Below are positions 45,193 through 56,442 of a DNA stretch of 64,000 bases, piece after piece; positions within the stretch are counted from its first letter, which is position 1, and each line of letters opens with the position of its first letter. Under the pieces are notes generated by a model. The model saw only the letters and a program-made list of their open reading frames with translations, had not been told where the DNA came from and did no database searches. The position numbers and the translations under genes were made by a program. The stretch is from positions 11,836,001 to 11,900,000 of the forward strand of contig CM032230.1 in the NCBI GenBank assembly GCA_019009955.1, given 5' to 3'. This DNA comes from Riptortus pedestris (lineage: Eukaryota; Arthropoda; Insecta; Hemiptera; Alydidae).

Positions 45193-46701
45193 TAAACTGC
45201 TCAAAAGTGAATAGGGATATTGGCTGTTTTGTGGTATTTATGGGGCCTAGCATTTTTGTTTTTTTTTAATTATAAATATCATCAATATTTATTAGAAATT
45301 ATTGTATTTTTCACCCACAAAAAAGGAATTTAATTAAGGAATTTGGACAAATTGTAAAATAATAGTTTTCAGTTTTTGGTTTTTCAATGTTTTTTATTCA
45401 ACAAAAAAGTTTTATGAAACAACTAATAATGGGTATAATGACCTCTATTAGCCAAAACCTCTGTGCATCTATTGGGCATACTCTCAATAAGGTTGTCGCT
45501 TACTTCATTTGGAATTTCAATCCATAGCTGCTGCAATGCTGCACTCAGTTGTTGGAGGTTAACTGGCTGTGGGTGGTGATCAAAAAGCCTTCTCTGCAAC
45601 GCATCCCACATTTGCTCAATGGGATTGAGGTCTGGAGACAATGGGGGAAGAGGCAGATGGGAAATTCCCAGGTTTTCCAATGTTTGAATGACAACTCTTC
45701 CTCTATGAGGACGGGCATTGTCGTCTAGAAATCGAAAATCCCGGCCAATGAGATCCCTGGTTTGAGGGACATATTCCGCAATAATTTCTTCCACATATCG
45801 CACTGCGGAGAGGTTTCCATCAACGATATGGAGAGAAGTTCGGCCCCCAGTGTAAATGCCAGCCCACGCCATAACACCACCTCCTCCAAACTGCACCGAA
45901 GGGACCGTGAATTGGGGCATTGTACGCATTCCCACTTCTCTGTATACCCTATGGCGTCGACTGTCACTATAAAGGCAAAAACGCGACTCATCTGTGAACA
46001 TTACAGCATTCCAATTGGTTCTCTCTTCTAGGCGCTCGCTGCACCATGTTCTTCTGAGTTGCCGGTGTTGGGCTGTTGCTGCAGGTCGTCTCAAAGGGGC
46101 ATAGGATCTAAGGCCAACTTCCCGCAAACGATTCCTAATCGTTTGCGTTGATATAGGCCTTGTCAATACACCCTGCAAAGCATTAAGGGTCTGGCGGGCA
46201 CTGTGGAAAGGGTTCTGTCTGGTAGCAATGACAATATGTTGGTCCTCCCTTTGCGTTGTAATGCGCTGCGACCCACTACCAGGCCTCCTAGTAGCACCCC
46301 CCAGTCTCTCAAAATCGGGCTAAAGCCTCGGAGACAACACTTTGGGAAACCTCAACTGCCTCAGCAATATCCACTTGCCGGTGACCTTGGTTGCTCATTC
46401 TGACAACAATGTCGTTAACTTCTGGTTTAAGGTGATGTCTTTCCATGTTTAAAGAGAATACAATTGGATTAAAACCGAGAAAATTCAAGAAAAGGTATTT
46501 GTTTACAAAATGAGTAATCCCCATGTTGACTATTGTTGAGTAAATCCGTTATTAAAAATGAGGATTAACGTTTGTATGATTTTGGTTTGTATTTTTTCTC
46601 TAGATATATTCCAACTAACAATAACATATCGGTTGATTCAACTAAAATTAATATGATAAGAAAAAATGACCAATATCCCTATTCATTTTTGAGCAGTAGT
46701 A
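45193..46701 (-). mobile_element. Tc1-type transposon, nearly complete
   Basis: Inverted ends of about 28 bases start ACTGCTCAAAA at 45196 and, in reverse, at 46697. They agree except at one inner position. TA dinucleotides lie just outside (45193-45194, 46700-46701), the Tc1/mariner target. About 1.5 kb long, with a transposase reading frame on the minus strand. Three features are diagnostic: TA target, terminal repeats and a DD34E transposase. It carries one frameshift, so it is non-autonomous as sequenced. Confidence 0.9.
45423..46446 (-). pseudogene. Tc1-type DD34E transposase, one frameshift
   Basis: Cut-and-paste transposase. The start is ATG at 46444-46446 (MERHHLKPE), which gives about 340 residues, the usual Tc1 size, if the shift is ignored. 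An N-terminal helix-turn-helix is visible (HRQVDIAEAVEVSQSVVSEA), followed by a second basic DNA-binding part with RRPGSG. The catalytic triad is the D of FTDESRF, the D before NARPH in FLDDNARPH, and the E of DLNPIEQMW, with 34 residues between the last two. The frame breaks at a run of four A (plus strand 46311-46314). One base too many there gives a premature stop, and the downstream 290 codons to 45423 are fully open. All catalytic residues survive, so the copy is young, or the extra base is a sequencing error. It is a selfish gene with no host role indicated. Confidence 0.9.
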
Positions 46702-46811
46702 TGGAACTGTAAATACAGAAACATTCCGACTCTGGTAAGATTAGTCAGGAAAGTAGAAAGAATGGACACAAAGGAAAAAAAGGAATTTTAGTATATTTCT
46801 AGTATATATCT

Positions 46812-46885
46812 GCTATTGACTCATCACGCGGTTTTCCTCAAATGTCCATCGATCCTATTTAGTAGATGGCGAAGGTCCGTTCAAA

Positions 46886-46948
<63 letters not shown>

Positions 46949-48020
46949 TTGTTTTTATTTAGTTCTATGTTATGTTCGTGTTTAGTTTTGTTCTTTAAGT
47001 CATTTCATGTTCCATGTTTTGTTATTATTTGTTATTCTATGTTCTGTTGTTATTTTGTGTTCCATGTTTTGTTATCTTGTTTAATTGTTTTTGTTTTGTT
47101 TTTCCCCAACTTTTAGAAGGGCAAGTCGCCATTGTTGCGGAGCTCCACATAATAAATAAATAGCGGTCTGTTACCGCTCTAGAGGCAGCACTTTTTGTTT
47201 TATCGTTACTAAACTCGATATTTAAGAGTTTCATGCAAAAAGTAAAGATGAAGTTCGTTATAATTGGACAGGGGGGAAGGGGTTTTAGACTGGGGAATTC
47301 CGAAGATTCAAAAATCTCCGTTATAATACTTCAGATCGAAAAATTGTATGGAACCATTATTATAGTAAATTAAATGACCTATAAATATGTTATGCAGATG
47401 TCTTCTCTAATATGAATACTAACCGATATATTTGAATTTTTTTAGTTTTGAGCCTTCATTTGACCCCTACTCCTACACATGTCATAATAACAATAAGCTG
47501 TTATAACATGAACCTCTTTATTCCAAGCTTAAATAAAAAATACTGTTTTCTTAAAACCTTAATCCTACCAGATACATGCAAATTCGTTGTACGATGACGT
47601 CACCAATAAAGACTTTATGTTGTATCTTTTAAATGTTTATTTGATCTATACCATACTCGCAATTTAACCTTTTCTGTCAACAATAAAGATCATATTTAAT
47701 ATTGGCTAAAATCGGATATGGAATACAGGTGGTTCAGAGGGGGGATTCGAAAATTCTCAATACATCTGTTATTATGAGTTAGATAGTAAAATGTTATAGA
47801 ACAAATCTTGTTAAACTATTGAGTGCCTACAATTGTTATGCTATGCAACTTTTCGTAAATCGAGTATTAATCCAGTTATTCATACTTCCTTATATTTTCA
47901 GCCCTCAACAACCCCCCCCCCCCGTCCAGCCGCTTCGACTCCTGGGTTTTTTTACATAGAAATAGAGAATATGTGGTGAGACGAGGCAACAAGTATGTTA
48001 TACAAGCACAAGGGACTTTT
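46812..48020 (+). mobile_element. Family A element, long form, with a LINE end in its (TA)n core
   Basis: The head is reduced to CTGCTATTGACTCATCACGC. The first block ends TCCGTTCAAAA and the (TA)n is at 46891-46946. A LINE-like 3' end lies at 46947-47161. CGGTCTGTTACCGCTCTAGA then starts the second block. The linker GATGACGTCACCAATAAAGA and a second module follow. The end AAGGGACTTTTTA lacks the hairpin. It is the most complete view of the two-module structure. Confidence 0.8.
46947..47161 (+). mobile_element. Probable LINE 3' end fragment
   Basis: T-rich sequence with a repeated GTTCCATGTTTTGTTAT, ending GCGGAGCTCCACATAATAAA and TAAATA. The simple AATAAATA tail and insertion into a (TA)n core suggest target-primed retroposition of a 5'-truncated non-LTR element. 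No coding part is present, so the clade is unknown. Confidence 0.5.
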
Positions 48021-48489
48021 TAATATTCATATACTAAAAAATTCATTACAAATTTATTTGAAGGTAAAATTATAGGGCAAAGCCAACATCTTATATATTT
48101 TGGACAAGGAAAGAATATTTCCGACCGAGTAGAACTCAGACATTGCTATTACAAGGTTTAGATCGTAATTTTATTGGACATCTTACATGTGGGGCAGATG
48201 CATGTATTCATGCGCAAGTTTGAACGATTTATTGCTTGCTTGGGCAGTAAATGGATGATTCATCGTGTTCCCCGGCTTTCCACTGGTTTTCAAGACCCTC
48301 TACACTTTCACTGGCAACCTTTCTTTGTGCTAGCTCGCCTTCTCCAGGATATCATCTCCGATCATGTCATCTACATAAGCAAATACTCTAGTACACCGAC
48401 TGTTAACTGATATTGGATTATAAAAATTCGACGAGTGGAAGTGTTCAATTAAATTTTAATTGATAATACAATCACTCAAACTATTTGCA
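48021..48489. other. Unique DNA with a 78-codon frame
   Basis: The frame 48174-48410 on the plus strand has ordinary composition but no recognised domain, and no second frame supports it. Probably non-coding. Confidence 0.2.
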
Positions 48490-49005
48490 TATTGGAAGTC
48501 CGTAGAAAAACATGTTTCGTATTTATGCTTGGAATAATGTTTATATGTTTCACGATATATTCGCTTACTGTTAAGTTAAAGTGCAATGAATAAAAGTGTG
48601 GCTTTACTGAAATCTGATTACCAATAAACGCTGATATCTAGGTTACTATTGGGGATAGAGAAAACATGTATATAGCAACATTTCTAGAAACTTAAATTTG
48701 AAATACAATTGGTTCTTTACAATTTTTCGAAAGGACATAAAAACGGAGATATATTGATTCTTCAAAATTCCCCGTTCTAAACCCCTTCTCCCCTCCCCCT
48801 GGTGCGATTTCAACAGTTAACGAACCTGGCATTGAATTTTACATTAAACGTTTAAATATCGTGATCAGTATATATATAATTTTGACAGGTCCTCATCCTC
48901 GTCATCTCCTGGGTTGGATCGATGGACATTTTAGGAAATTTTTCGAAAATAGCGTCATGAGTACAACCTCAATAGTTGATTTCCCTTAAGGGATATCTAA
49001 AAACT
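48490..49005 (-). mobile_element. Family A element, degraded
   Basis: GGAAGTCCGTAG near 48500 is the remnant 3' end. The C-rich tract is at 48770-48800, a short (TA)n at 48869-48877, and the head palindrome near 48979-48999 reads GATTTCCCTTAAGGGATATC. Confidence 0.75.
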
Positions 49006-49828
49006 AAGTTTTAATATAGTTTACACACTATTACTTTAAAGTAAAAGAAATGTTAGAGCTTGGTCTTTAGGCATGTTTTTAATCATCCAGGTATTTGGCA
49101 GAACTCAAACTGAGGCCTTCATGTAAAGAAGTCAACAACCCCCCTCCCCCATCGTGTCACAAATCTATTAGTTAAATTTATTCATAGTTTAGACTGCCAT
49201 CAGAAGAGCCAGAACATCCACATCTTAGTGTTCGAACTTCGTCCTTCACCATTATCAGCTGGAATGACAACACTAGCCTTGCCTAGGACGTTTCAGTTTG
49301 ACATTACAAGCATATTTTTGATCCGGTTCTTGCCCTATTTTGGTCACGCAACAAGCTCCTAACACAACACTGTCTCCCATACTTGGCTTTACAGACCAAA
49401 AATGACACGGGCGGCGAGGCCATTTAAAGATGAAGTAAAATGAAAACACCAGAAGAACATTCAATTAACTCGGACAAAGTAGATATTTATGGATGTCAAA
49501 CATTTCCACATTTCTTTGGTCGGGCACCAGCTTGAAATATAAACACCAGTTATACTCCTCTTCTTTGTCATAACAACATGTCAAGCCACAGATTTCGTAA
49601 TAATATCACAACTTCCATAAATAAAGTCTGCTATGTATCGTAATTTTTATTAAAAATAAAACTCGTTATGATTAAAAACTAAAATTCAATCGAGTGATTA
49701 CATTCTTTGAAGAAATCAATTAAAAAGCCTAATTGCAGAGGTTAGCTCGCACCAAGGAAGGTTGCAATGGACTATGGTTACACAAGGCTCTTATTTGACA
49801 TTTTGCCCTAAATGGTATACATTCCCTC
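49006..49828. other. Unique DNA
   Basis: A 63-codon minus frame (49273-49464) starts with a hydrophobic segment and has several cysteines. Nothing identifies it as a gene. Confidence 0.25.
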
Positions 49829-50113
49829 TCACATGAAGGTGGTATTGATGAAGATTCCGTTTTCTGAAGTATATCTTGGGAATACTTCTTGTTTAGTTTG
49901 GCTATCGACAGCTACATGATAAAGGTTTCGTTTCAGGATAGCCTTCCATTTATCTAATAAAATGGTTCCTATTTTGAATGTATGTATTAACGGATGCTCA
50001 CTGGATTTATTCAATTGAGCTAGCTCGTTGGATAAGTAAGTGCCATACACTAGAAGTATATTGGCTTTGTCTTGTTCGGAATGTTTTTCTGGAATTATAG
50101 GATAATTTTTCAT
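49829..50113 (-). CDS. Hypothetical 94-codon open frame
   Basis: Starts at ATG 50111-50113. The predicted protein has a balanced composition without low complexity (MKNYPIIPEKHSEQDKANIL...), no signal peptide and no recognised domain. There is no neighbouring coding evidence or visible splice context. It could be an exon fragment, a mobile-element relic or chance. Listed because it is the least biased frame in its region. Confidence 0.15.
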   Translation of the reverse strand: MKNYPIIPEKHSEQDKANILLVYGTYLSNELAQLNKSSEHPLIHTFKIGTILLDKWKAILKRNLYHVAVDSQTKQEVFPRYTSENGIFINTTFM

Positions 50114-50264
50114 TTCTTTCCGAATAGAAAAGGAAGTGTATTATGGATTTTTCCCGTTCATATATGTTTTATGGAGATATATGAAAAGCAACCTGGTTTC
50201 CAGCCTTCGTGAAGGTATATTATGGACATTTCTTGTAAAGATCAGCTGAAGGAATATGGTAAAG

Positions 50265-50302
50265 AGTTACAAAAAGTGGACGTTAATAAATAATAGTAAT
50301 AT
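50265..50302 (+). mobile_element. SINE 3' tail fragment
   Basis: CAAAAAGTGGACGTTAATAA followed by ATAATAGTAAT is the 3' end of the SINE family only. It directly precedes the 84-base minisatellite. Confidence 0.6.
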
Positions 50303-50890
50303 GGTAAAGGTTCCGGAGGTTTTATTTTCGAATTATCCGCATTGCCTTTAAAGCGGAGGATGTTCCTAATTTAGGTAGGACTTCTGGAGGCATAGGATGA
50401 AGGTTTTCTTTTCGGATTATCCTGTTAAATTGTATGGTTGCGGAGGTTCCTAACTCAGGCAGAACTTCTGGAGACTTATAATGAAGGTTTTCTTTTTGGA
50501 TTATCCTCTTTCACTGTACCGTGGAGGAGGTTCCTAATGCAGGCAGTACTTCTAGAGACACATGATGAAGGTTCTCTTTTTGGATTATCCTCTTCCACTG
50601 TACGGTGGAGGAGGTTTCTAATTCAGGCAGGACCTCTAGAGACGTATGATGAATATTCTAATTTCGGATTGCGCTCTTTCATTGTATGGCGGAGAAGGTT
50701 TCCTGTATGGATGGTTTCTTTATAAATAAGAGATGCCAGTTCACGTTCCTTAATGATAGGAGGTGGGGATTTCCTTCTGCGATAGTCCACTTTTAAGTGA
50801 ATATTGGACGAGGTTTCTTGAACGGGCGGCTTTCCTAAAGATATATGTTGATAGTTCAATATTCGGGCAGTTGTCATTCACGACAAACGG
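50303..50890 (+). repeat. 84-base minisatellite, about six units
   Basis: Unit starts (GTTCCTAA / GTTTCTAA) lie at 50362, 50446, 50530, 50614 and 50698, exactly 84 bases apart, decaying at both edges. The frame 50438-50725 is open because 84 is a multiple of three. Differences between units are not concentrated at third positions, so there is no sign of protein selection. Confidence 0.9.
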
Positions 50891-51169
50891 TAGGAAAACC
50901 TTCTTGGTCGGGTAGGTTTCCTGACGGACTTGACTGAGCTAGTGAGCCAGGGGTTATATGAGCCAGACTCCTTGTTGGAATATATCCTTCTTGGAGTATG
51001 TAGTTGTGGAGATGTAGCGGGGAGGAGAGAGAGAGCTGGGCCCCGCTATCTGCTCGCTCAGATCTCGAAGGCCGCTCAGGTACAGTCGCTGCCTTCCCAG
51101 CTCTGTCCTCACAGACTGTACCCTGTTCAGCGGGGTCTTCGCCCCTCGACACCTCTCCACTCTTGGGTC
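50891..51169. other. GC-rich unique block
   Basis: The composition is the richest in G and C of the second half of the window. Open frames occur on both strands (50874-51152 minus, 50930-51691 plus), which points to composition. It may be a promoter-like or exonic relic. A very similar arrangement, a GC-rich block running into a CT repeat, recurs at 60.6 kb. Confidence 0.25.
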
Positions 51170-51412
51170 CGCTATCCCCCCCCCCCCCCCACGCTCACAT
51201 ACTCACTCTCTCGCTCTCACCCTTTCTCGATCTTAATATCTCACTCCCTTACTATTTCTCTCTCTTTCTCTCTCTCACCCTTCCTCGCTCTTACTCTCTC
51301 ACATCATTACTATTTCTCTCTCTCATCCTTTATCGCTCTTACACTCTCACACCCTTACTATCTCTCTCTCTCTCTCTCACCCTTTCTCGCTCTTACTCTC
51401 TCACACCCTTAC

Positions 51413-51464
<52 letters not shown>

Positions 51465-51625
51465 TTTCTCGCTCTTACTCTCTCTCACCCTTACTATCTC
51501 TCTCTCTCTCTCACCCTTTCTCGCTCTTACTCTCTCACACCCTTACTATCTCTCTTTCTCTCTCACTCCCTTACTATTTCTCTCTCTCTCTCTCACCCTT
51601 ACAATCTCTCTCTCTCACACCCTTA

Positions 51626-51663
<38 letters not shown>

Positions 51664-51680
51664 TGCGCTTTCACTCACTC
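51170..51680 (+). repeat. CT-rich array with embedded (CT)n
   Basis: After a C run (51176-51190), units built from TCACCCTTTCTCGCTCTTAC and TCTCACACCCTTACTATCTC alternate with pure (CT)n. The strand is almost entirely pyrimidine for 500 bases. Serine/leucine-rich frames of 245-253 codons through it are artefacts. Confidence 0.95.
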
Positions 51681-52522
51681 TTTCTCTTTGAAGCAGTCCA
51701 TCAATTATATTGACAGCTCGGCTAAATATAGGGCTTCATAGCATTTACTGCTTTAAATATTATCATTTTATTCCGATGATATCATACTTATTTTCTTATC
51801 ACATTTTCTTCTTTTTTATTCTTATTTTTTCTTTATATAAAAACCAAACAAAAATATATTGATTAATTTCTCTCTAAATTAGCATTATTTATAAATGAAT
51901 AATTTATGAAGACCCATTTTTTCCTTTTAATAACGTAATTGGAGATGAACCATCAATTTCCAATCTGAACGTAGGAATTAAAAAAGTAATATATATAATA
52001 CACTATTATGAAATAGTACAAATCGAGGGTCGAGTTAAATCTTTCCGTTCGAGATACGATTTCCTGGTTAAAAAGCCAATTGAAGAGTTGCGAAATCTCT
52101 GAAATTGCAAGTTTAGTGTGTCTCTAATAAAATTTTAATGAAATTTATTATTTATTTTAACTCATGTTTCAATTTATGCAACATACAATACTACTGTAGG
52201 CGTCGTAATAACTTTAATACACAGAATACAAAAATTTGTACTATATGAATAAATAGGAATAAAATAAGCTAAAATAAAAAAATATATCAGAGAACTAAGT
52301 ATAATAATATTAATTTCTATTGTGATAGTGAAACCAATATTTTTACCCTGTTAATGGAGTTAAATATATGTTTTACCCTCCAAATACTTTACACAACCAT
52401 TCATTATTATTTAGGACTTATTGGTCTCAATTACTGGAGCTTCGAACACACCAGTTTATATTAATCCAAAACCTATACAAATTAGAATAGATAATTTACA
52501 AAAATAATAATAGCAGAAATAT
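51681..52522. other. AT-rich unique DNA
   Basis: No gene or repeat family recognised. Confidence 0.45.
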
Positions 52523-52683
52523 TGATTAATTTATAATTTAATGCCCTGATTAATTCTGTTGTACCAGTGAATAAGTGGTTAAGTCCCCCTTACTCACTGG
52601 TGGACTTAACCACTTATTCACTGGGGTTACAGAATTATTTTTTATTATTATTAATTTATTAATGATTAATTTATAATATAATG
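52523..52683. repeat. Long hairpin flanked by 21-base direct repeats
   Basis: A perfect 23-base stem (52564-52586 with 52602-52624, starting CCAGTGAATAAGTGG) closes a 15-base loop. Below it a 4x4 internal loop and a further 8-base stem (AATTCTGT, 52552-52559 with 52629-52636) extend the structure. Direct repeats at 52523-52543 and 52663-52683 (TGATTAATTTATAAT...) differ at one of 21 positions. It could be a foldback insertion, a small-RNA precursor or a regulatory palindrome. Confidence 0.85.
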
Positions 52684-53200
52684 ATGTTGTCAATTTATGT
52701 TATCAAAAAACAGTAATTTTTATTTCCTGGTAAAAAAGAAGAAACAAAACAATTTCTCCAATGTTTTTAAGTGTTGAGGCAGCTTTCAGACAGCGTTGCT
52801 ACGTTTCATACACAAAAGTTCAATAACATTTATCTATTAAAAAATAATCTATGAGTAAACATTCTAAGTGGTCTATAAATCTAAAATGGAATAAAAATAC
52901 TAAGTGCATCAGCAAAAGCGCAATACGATAGGTGTCAAATGATAAAAAATAACTGATAACAGCCCCATATCTCTACAACTCTTATCAAATTATACTTTAT
53001 TGACAGATTAGAACATGCGGCAAATTGTTGATCTAATATATTTTTATATAAATTCACGCACCAAAACATGGACTTGAAGTTGATGACTTGAGTAGATTGA
53101 GTTGAACTTGAGGTTTGTCTGGTAAAGTGATGGCACATCCTCCTAGGTTTTGGGAGCTGAGGGCACAAAACGTTCTGTTTTTCTGAGGTGTTGATAAATA
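52684..53200. other. AT-rich unique DNA
   Basis: A minus-strand frame at 52935-53168 (77 codons) lacks a domain. Nothing else seen. Confidence 0.4.
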
Positions 53201-53202
53201 CC

Positions 53203-53321
53203 TAAATCAGCTATGCAGGTCGTACTCATGACACAATTTTCGAAAAATTTCTTCAAATGTCCATCGATCCTACTCAGGACATGACGAAAATGAGGTCCGT
53301 TCAAAATTATATTTATATGTC

Positions 53322-53359
<38 letters not shown>

Positions 53360-53500
53360 TATGTATGTTAACGCTCTAGCGGTCGCAATTTTGGTTTGAT
53401 CGTTATATACTGTACGCGCCAATCGAAAATTTTATAAAATTAATCTTATTGCAAATTATATTTAATATATGCATTTATTCTATATCTTGAACATATAAGT
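53203..53500 (+). mobile_element. Family A element with a (CA)n core, 3' truncated
   Basis: Partial head, then a first block ending TCCGTTCAAAA. The core is (CA)n (53324-53355) instead of (TA)n. The second block CGCTCTAGCGGTCGCAATTT breaks off around 53500. The G-rich tract is deleted. Confidence 0.75.
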
Positions 53501-53749
53501 TTAGAATGTTGTGACTCCTAAGTTGCTCTATATATCAGAGGCTAGAGCATAGAAAACTCCTGTTCTTTAGCGAATGAGGAAACATAGCACTCCTATTTTG
53601 AGAAGGGGCTGAAGGGGGATAACAAAAAAATTTATTTTGGTAGGCGTGGTAATTAACGCCCTTCAATTCAATTTTAATACACATGAAAGACGCTATTCAA
53701 TTCAAGCTCACGCATTTTTAAAAAGTGCACATCTTTTTAAAGGGCTCCG
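53501..53749. other. Unique DNA
   Basis: No repeat or gene recognised. Confidence 0.4.
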
Positions 53750-54310
53750 TAATATAAACAGATTTCCCACGCACTGGTATGGTACACTACTGGTTTCATC
53801 TCAACGAACAGAACAACAATAGTAGAGTATAGCATCACAAGATTGGTTCTACAATATTTTATGATCCGACACATAATAACGCAGAAATTTTGAATATTCG
53901 ATTCACCCCCCCCCCCCTCCTAATCCTGGTCAAATTTCTGCCATTAAAAAATATGGCGGTCAACCTAAACGGTTAAATATAGAGCGTGGTATAGATCAAA
54001 TAAACATTATCGAAAGAAGAAAATCGTGTCGTAAATGACGTCATCGCATAACGAATTTACACGTATCTCGCATAATAAAGGTTTATTGAAAACAATATTT
54101 GGTATTTAAGTTTAGAAAAAAGAGGTTCAAAATAAGACAGCTTATTGTTAATATTTCATGCATAAGAGCGGGGGTTTACTGAAGGCTGAAAACTAAAAAG
54201 TTCAAATATCTCGGTTAATGTTCATAGTAGTGAATATATATAAAACAACATTTATAGACAATTATATTTACAATACGATTAGTTCTAAACAGGTTTTCGA
54301 CCGACCGAAC
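53750..54310 (-). mobile_element. Family A element, long form, 5' truncated
   Basis: The inverted 12-mer side begins CAGATTTCCCACGCACTGGT near 53759. The distal module, the linker TGACGTCATCGCATAACGAA and the proximal module start follow in reverse. It breaks off at about 54310, next to a plus-strand copy. Confidence 0.75.
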
Positions 54311-54317
54311 GGAACTT

Positions 54318-54448
54318 ATTTTGTAGCAGATTTCCCTTAAAATCAAATCAAAAAAGCTATAGAGGTCGTACTCATGACGCGATTTTCGAAACATTTCTTC
54401 AAATGTCCATCGATCCTACCCAGGAGATGACTAAAATGAGGTCCGTTC

Positions 54449-54502
<54 letters not shown>

Positions 54503-54942
54503 CTGTTAACGCTCTAGCGGTCGCAATTTTTGTTTGATCGTTACCAAACTCGGTATTTAATCATTTTATGTAAAAAGAAAGATCAAGTTCGTTAATGGCT
54601 GAAATTGAACCAGTGGGAGGGGGGGTTTAAAGAGGGAGTTTTGAAAATTCGAAATATCTCCGTTATTATGCATCGGATCGAAAAATTGTATAGAATCAAT
54701 CTTATTGAAAATTAAATTTACTATAAATATTGTTTTATACATTTATTCTCATCTTGAATATTAACTGAGATATTGGCATTTTTATTAAATCTGGGCGGTT
54801 TACGGGCGAGTGAGTTTCCCGCCAAAAGCTAGTTCGGCCGTTTCCGTAACTATTTGGCTCCCGTATAGAGATTTCTCTATTGTATAACTTCATGTGGCAA
54901 ATCTGCTTAGTTTATGCAGCCCCTGAGTGACGGACTTTTTTC
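54318..54942 (+). mobile_element. Family A element, complete
   Basis: The head is interrupted in the palindrome centre by an A-rich insertion (TTAAAATCAAATCAAAAAAG). The first block is well preserved, (TA)n is at 54455-54498, and the G-rich tract is near 54617-54640. The CCCGCCAAAAGCTAGTTCGG segment and the 3' hairpin (GCAGCCCCTGAGTGACGG) follow, ending in a T run. Short form, about 625 bases. Confidence 0.9.
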
Positions 54943-54947
54943 ATTAT

Positions 54948-55035
54948 TACTAGGCAGGATCGATGGAGAAGTGAGAAAATTTTTCATAAATTGCGTCATC
55001 AGTACAACCTCAATAGCGGATTTCCCTTAAGTGAA
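54948..55035 (-). mobile_element. Family A 5' end fragment
   Basis: TAGGCAGGATCGATGG to GATTTCCCTTAAG, the first block in reverse, begins only a few bases after the end of a plus-strand copy. The same tail-to-head arrangement of opposite strands occurs at 40.29/40.33 kb. Confidence 0.75.
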
Positions 55036-56442
55036 GTAAACCTAAAACACAATTTAATTCAAACTTATACCTTTATAAAAGTGAAAATGCTAGTCCACAA
55101 TGTCAGTTAACTTAACGGCTTTTGAACAGAATGCCAATTTTCATTGAAAATTTTATTTAAATTTGGTCGGAGAGGCAGATTTTGATGTATTTCATAATTC
55201 TTTCTTCGTATCCTTTTTACTAATTTGATTTACACCAATACGATATCGATAAATAGTATATTCATAATTGATGTACTAGGTTAATTGAAAATTCAGTTCA
55301 TTATCAAGCTTGTTATGTAAATACTTTTAAAAGACAATTATTTGTCAAGGATTTATTAATTTTCTTGTTCTTATTACACTAATTCATAAACCCCCAAGTG
55401 TTGTTACATTGTGGAACAGTCGAGGTAATAGTATAATTTATTCCTACGTGGCTACACACCATTTAACCTTACAAGGATAATTTCACACACTGTTAACTAT
55501 TCTAAGTGGATAATGGGAAATAACAAGCAAAGCTATTAGTCGTTAAGTGATAAAATCAAACTATTTACAAGATAATTTATTGTAAGCATTTCTGTAAAAA
55601 TTTATAAACACACCATTAAACATTTATTCAAGACAATTTTACATTCAATGAAAATTGAATTTACTGTCAAGAGTTTAAAGAACTATAAATTTACATAATG
55701 AATAACGTATTTCTTATTTTTCCCAAAGATTATTTTATTACGTTAAGTTAATAATTTTATTTTTTTTTTAAAAAAAGGAATTAATGTGTTACCTCAAAAT
55801 ATGATCTTAATTTAATATATGATTTTAAAAAATGGAATAAATTTTGAATAGTATTTTAACTTCTTTCAAAAAAATAAAATACCTTTCGAACGGCCGGTTA
55901 CATGAAAAGTTTTTTTTGAACTTATTTAATTATTTTCTTTTTTAAAGATTAATGTAAGTCAAGCAATTTTTTTTTCTTCAAAATTTGGTTATAAAGAAAC
56001 GTCTGCCTATTACAAAAAGCCACATTAGAAGACGGAAGGTTGTAAAAGATTTCAAAGAACCCATCTGATATACTCATGAGTCGGACTTGATGACGTAAGA
56101 AGCTATCACTTCCAGACAGCTGCTTCACATAAAAAATGTTTATTGTCGTTCCTTGGATTCCCTTTTTGAGGAATACAAATCAAATAGAAGAAGAAGTGAA
56201 ATGAGGTTTGTTGAAAAACGTGAAGTTCTTAACACTGATTTATGAACATGATTTTAATATTCGCCGAGAAAACTTTCAGAACTACTACTTGTTGGGTAGT
56301 TTATGCATTGGCAAAATAATGAAAAATCTCCATCAGGCACATATGTTTAGTAAAATTTAACTCTACACTAAGACATTGAACTGCAAATGAAACAAAATGA
56401 ATTTTTGCTCCAATTATTTCACTGGAGAACAGATAACTGTTT
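55036..56442. other. AT-rich unique DNA
   Basis: No gene or repeat family. Long A/T runs near 55760-55780 and 55965. Confidence 0.45.

Noticed and set aside
49273..49464. Small secreted cysteine-containing protein
   Set aside because: Hydrophobic start and a few cysteines only. No paired frame, promoter or family resemblance.
50438..50725. Repeat protein-like frame (28-residue units with WRRF and QA words)
   Set aside because: Lies in the 84-base minisatellite. Differences between units fall on all codon positions, so there is no sign of protein selection.
50930..51741. 245-253-codon serine/leucine-rich frames
   Set aside because: Run through the CT-rich array in two phases at once. Low-complexity artefact.
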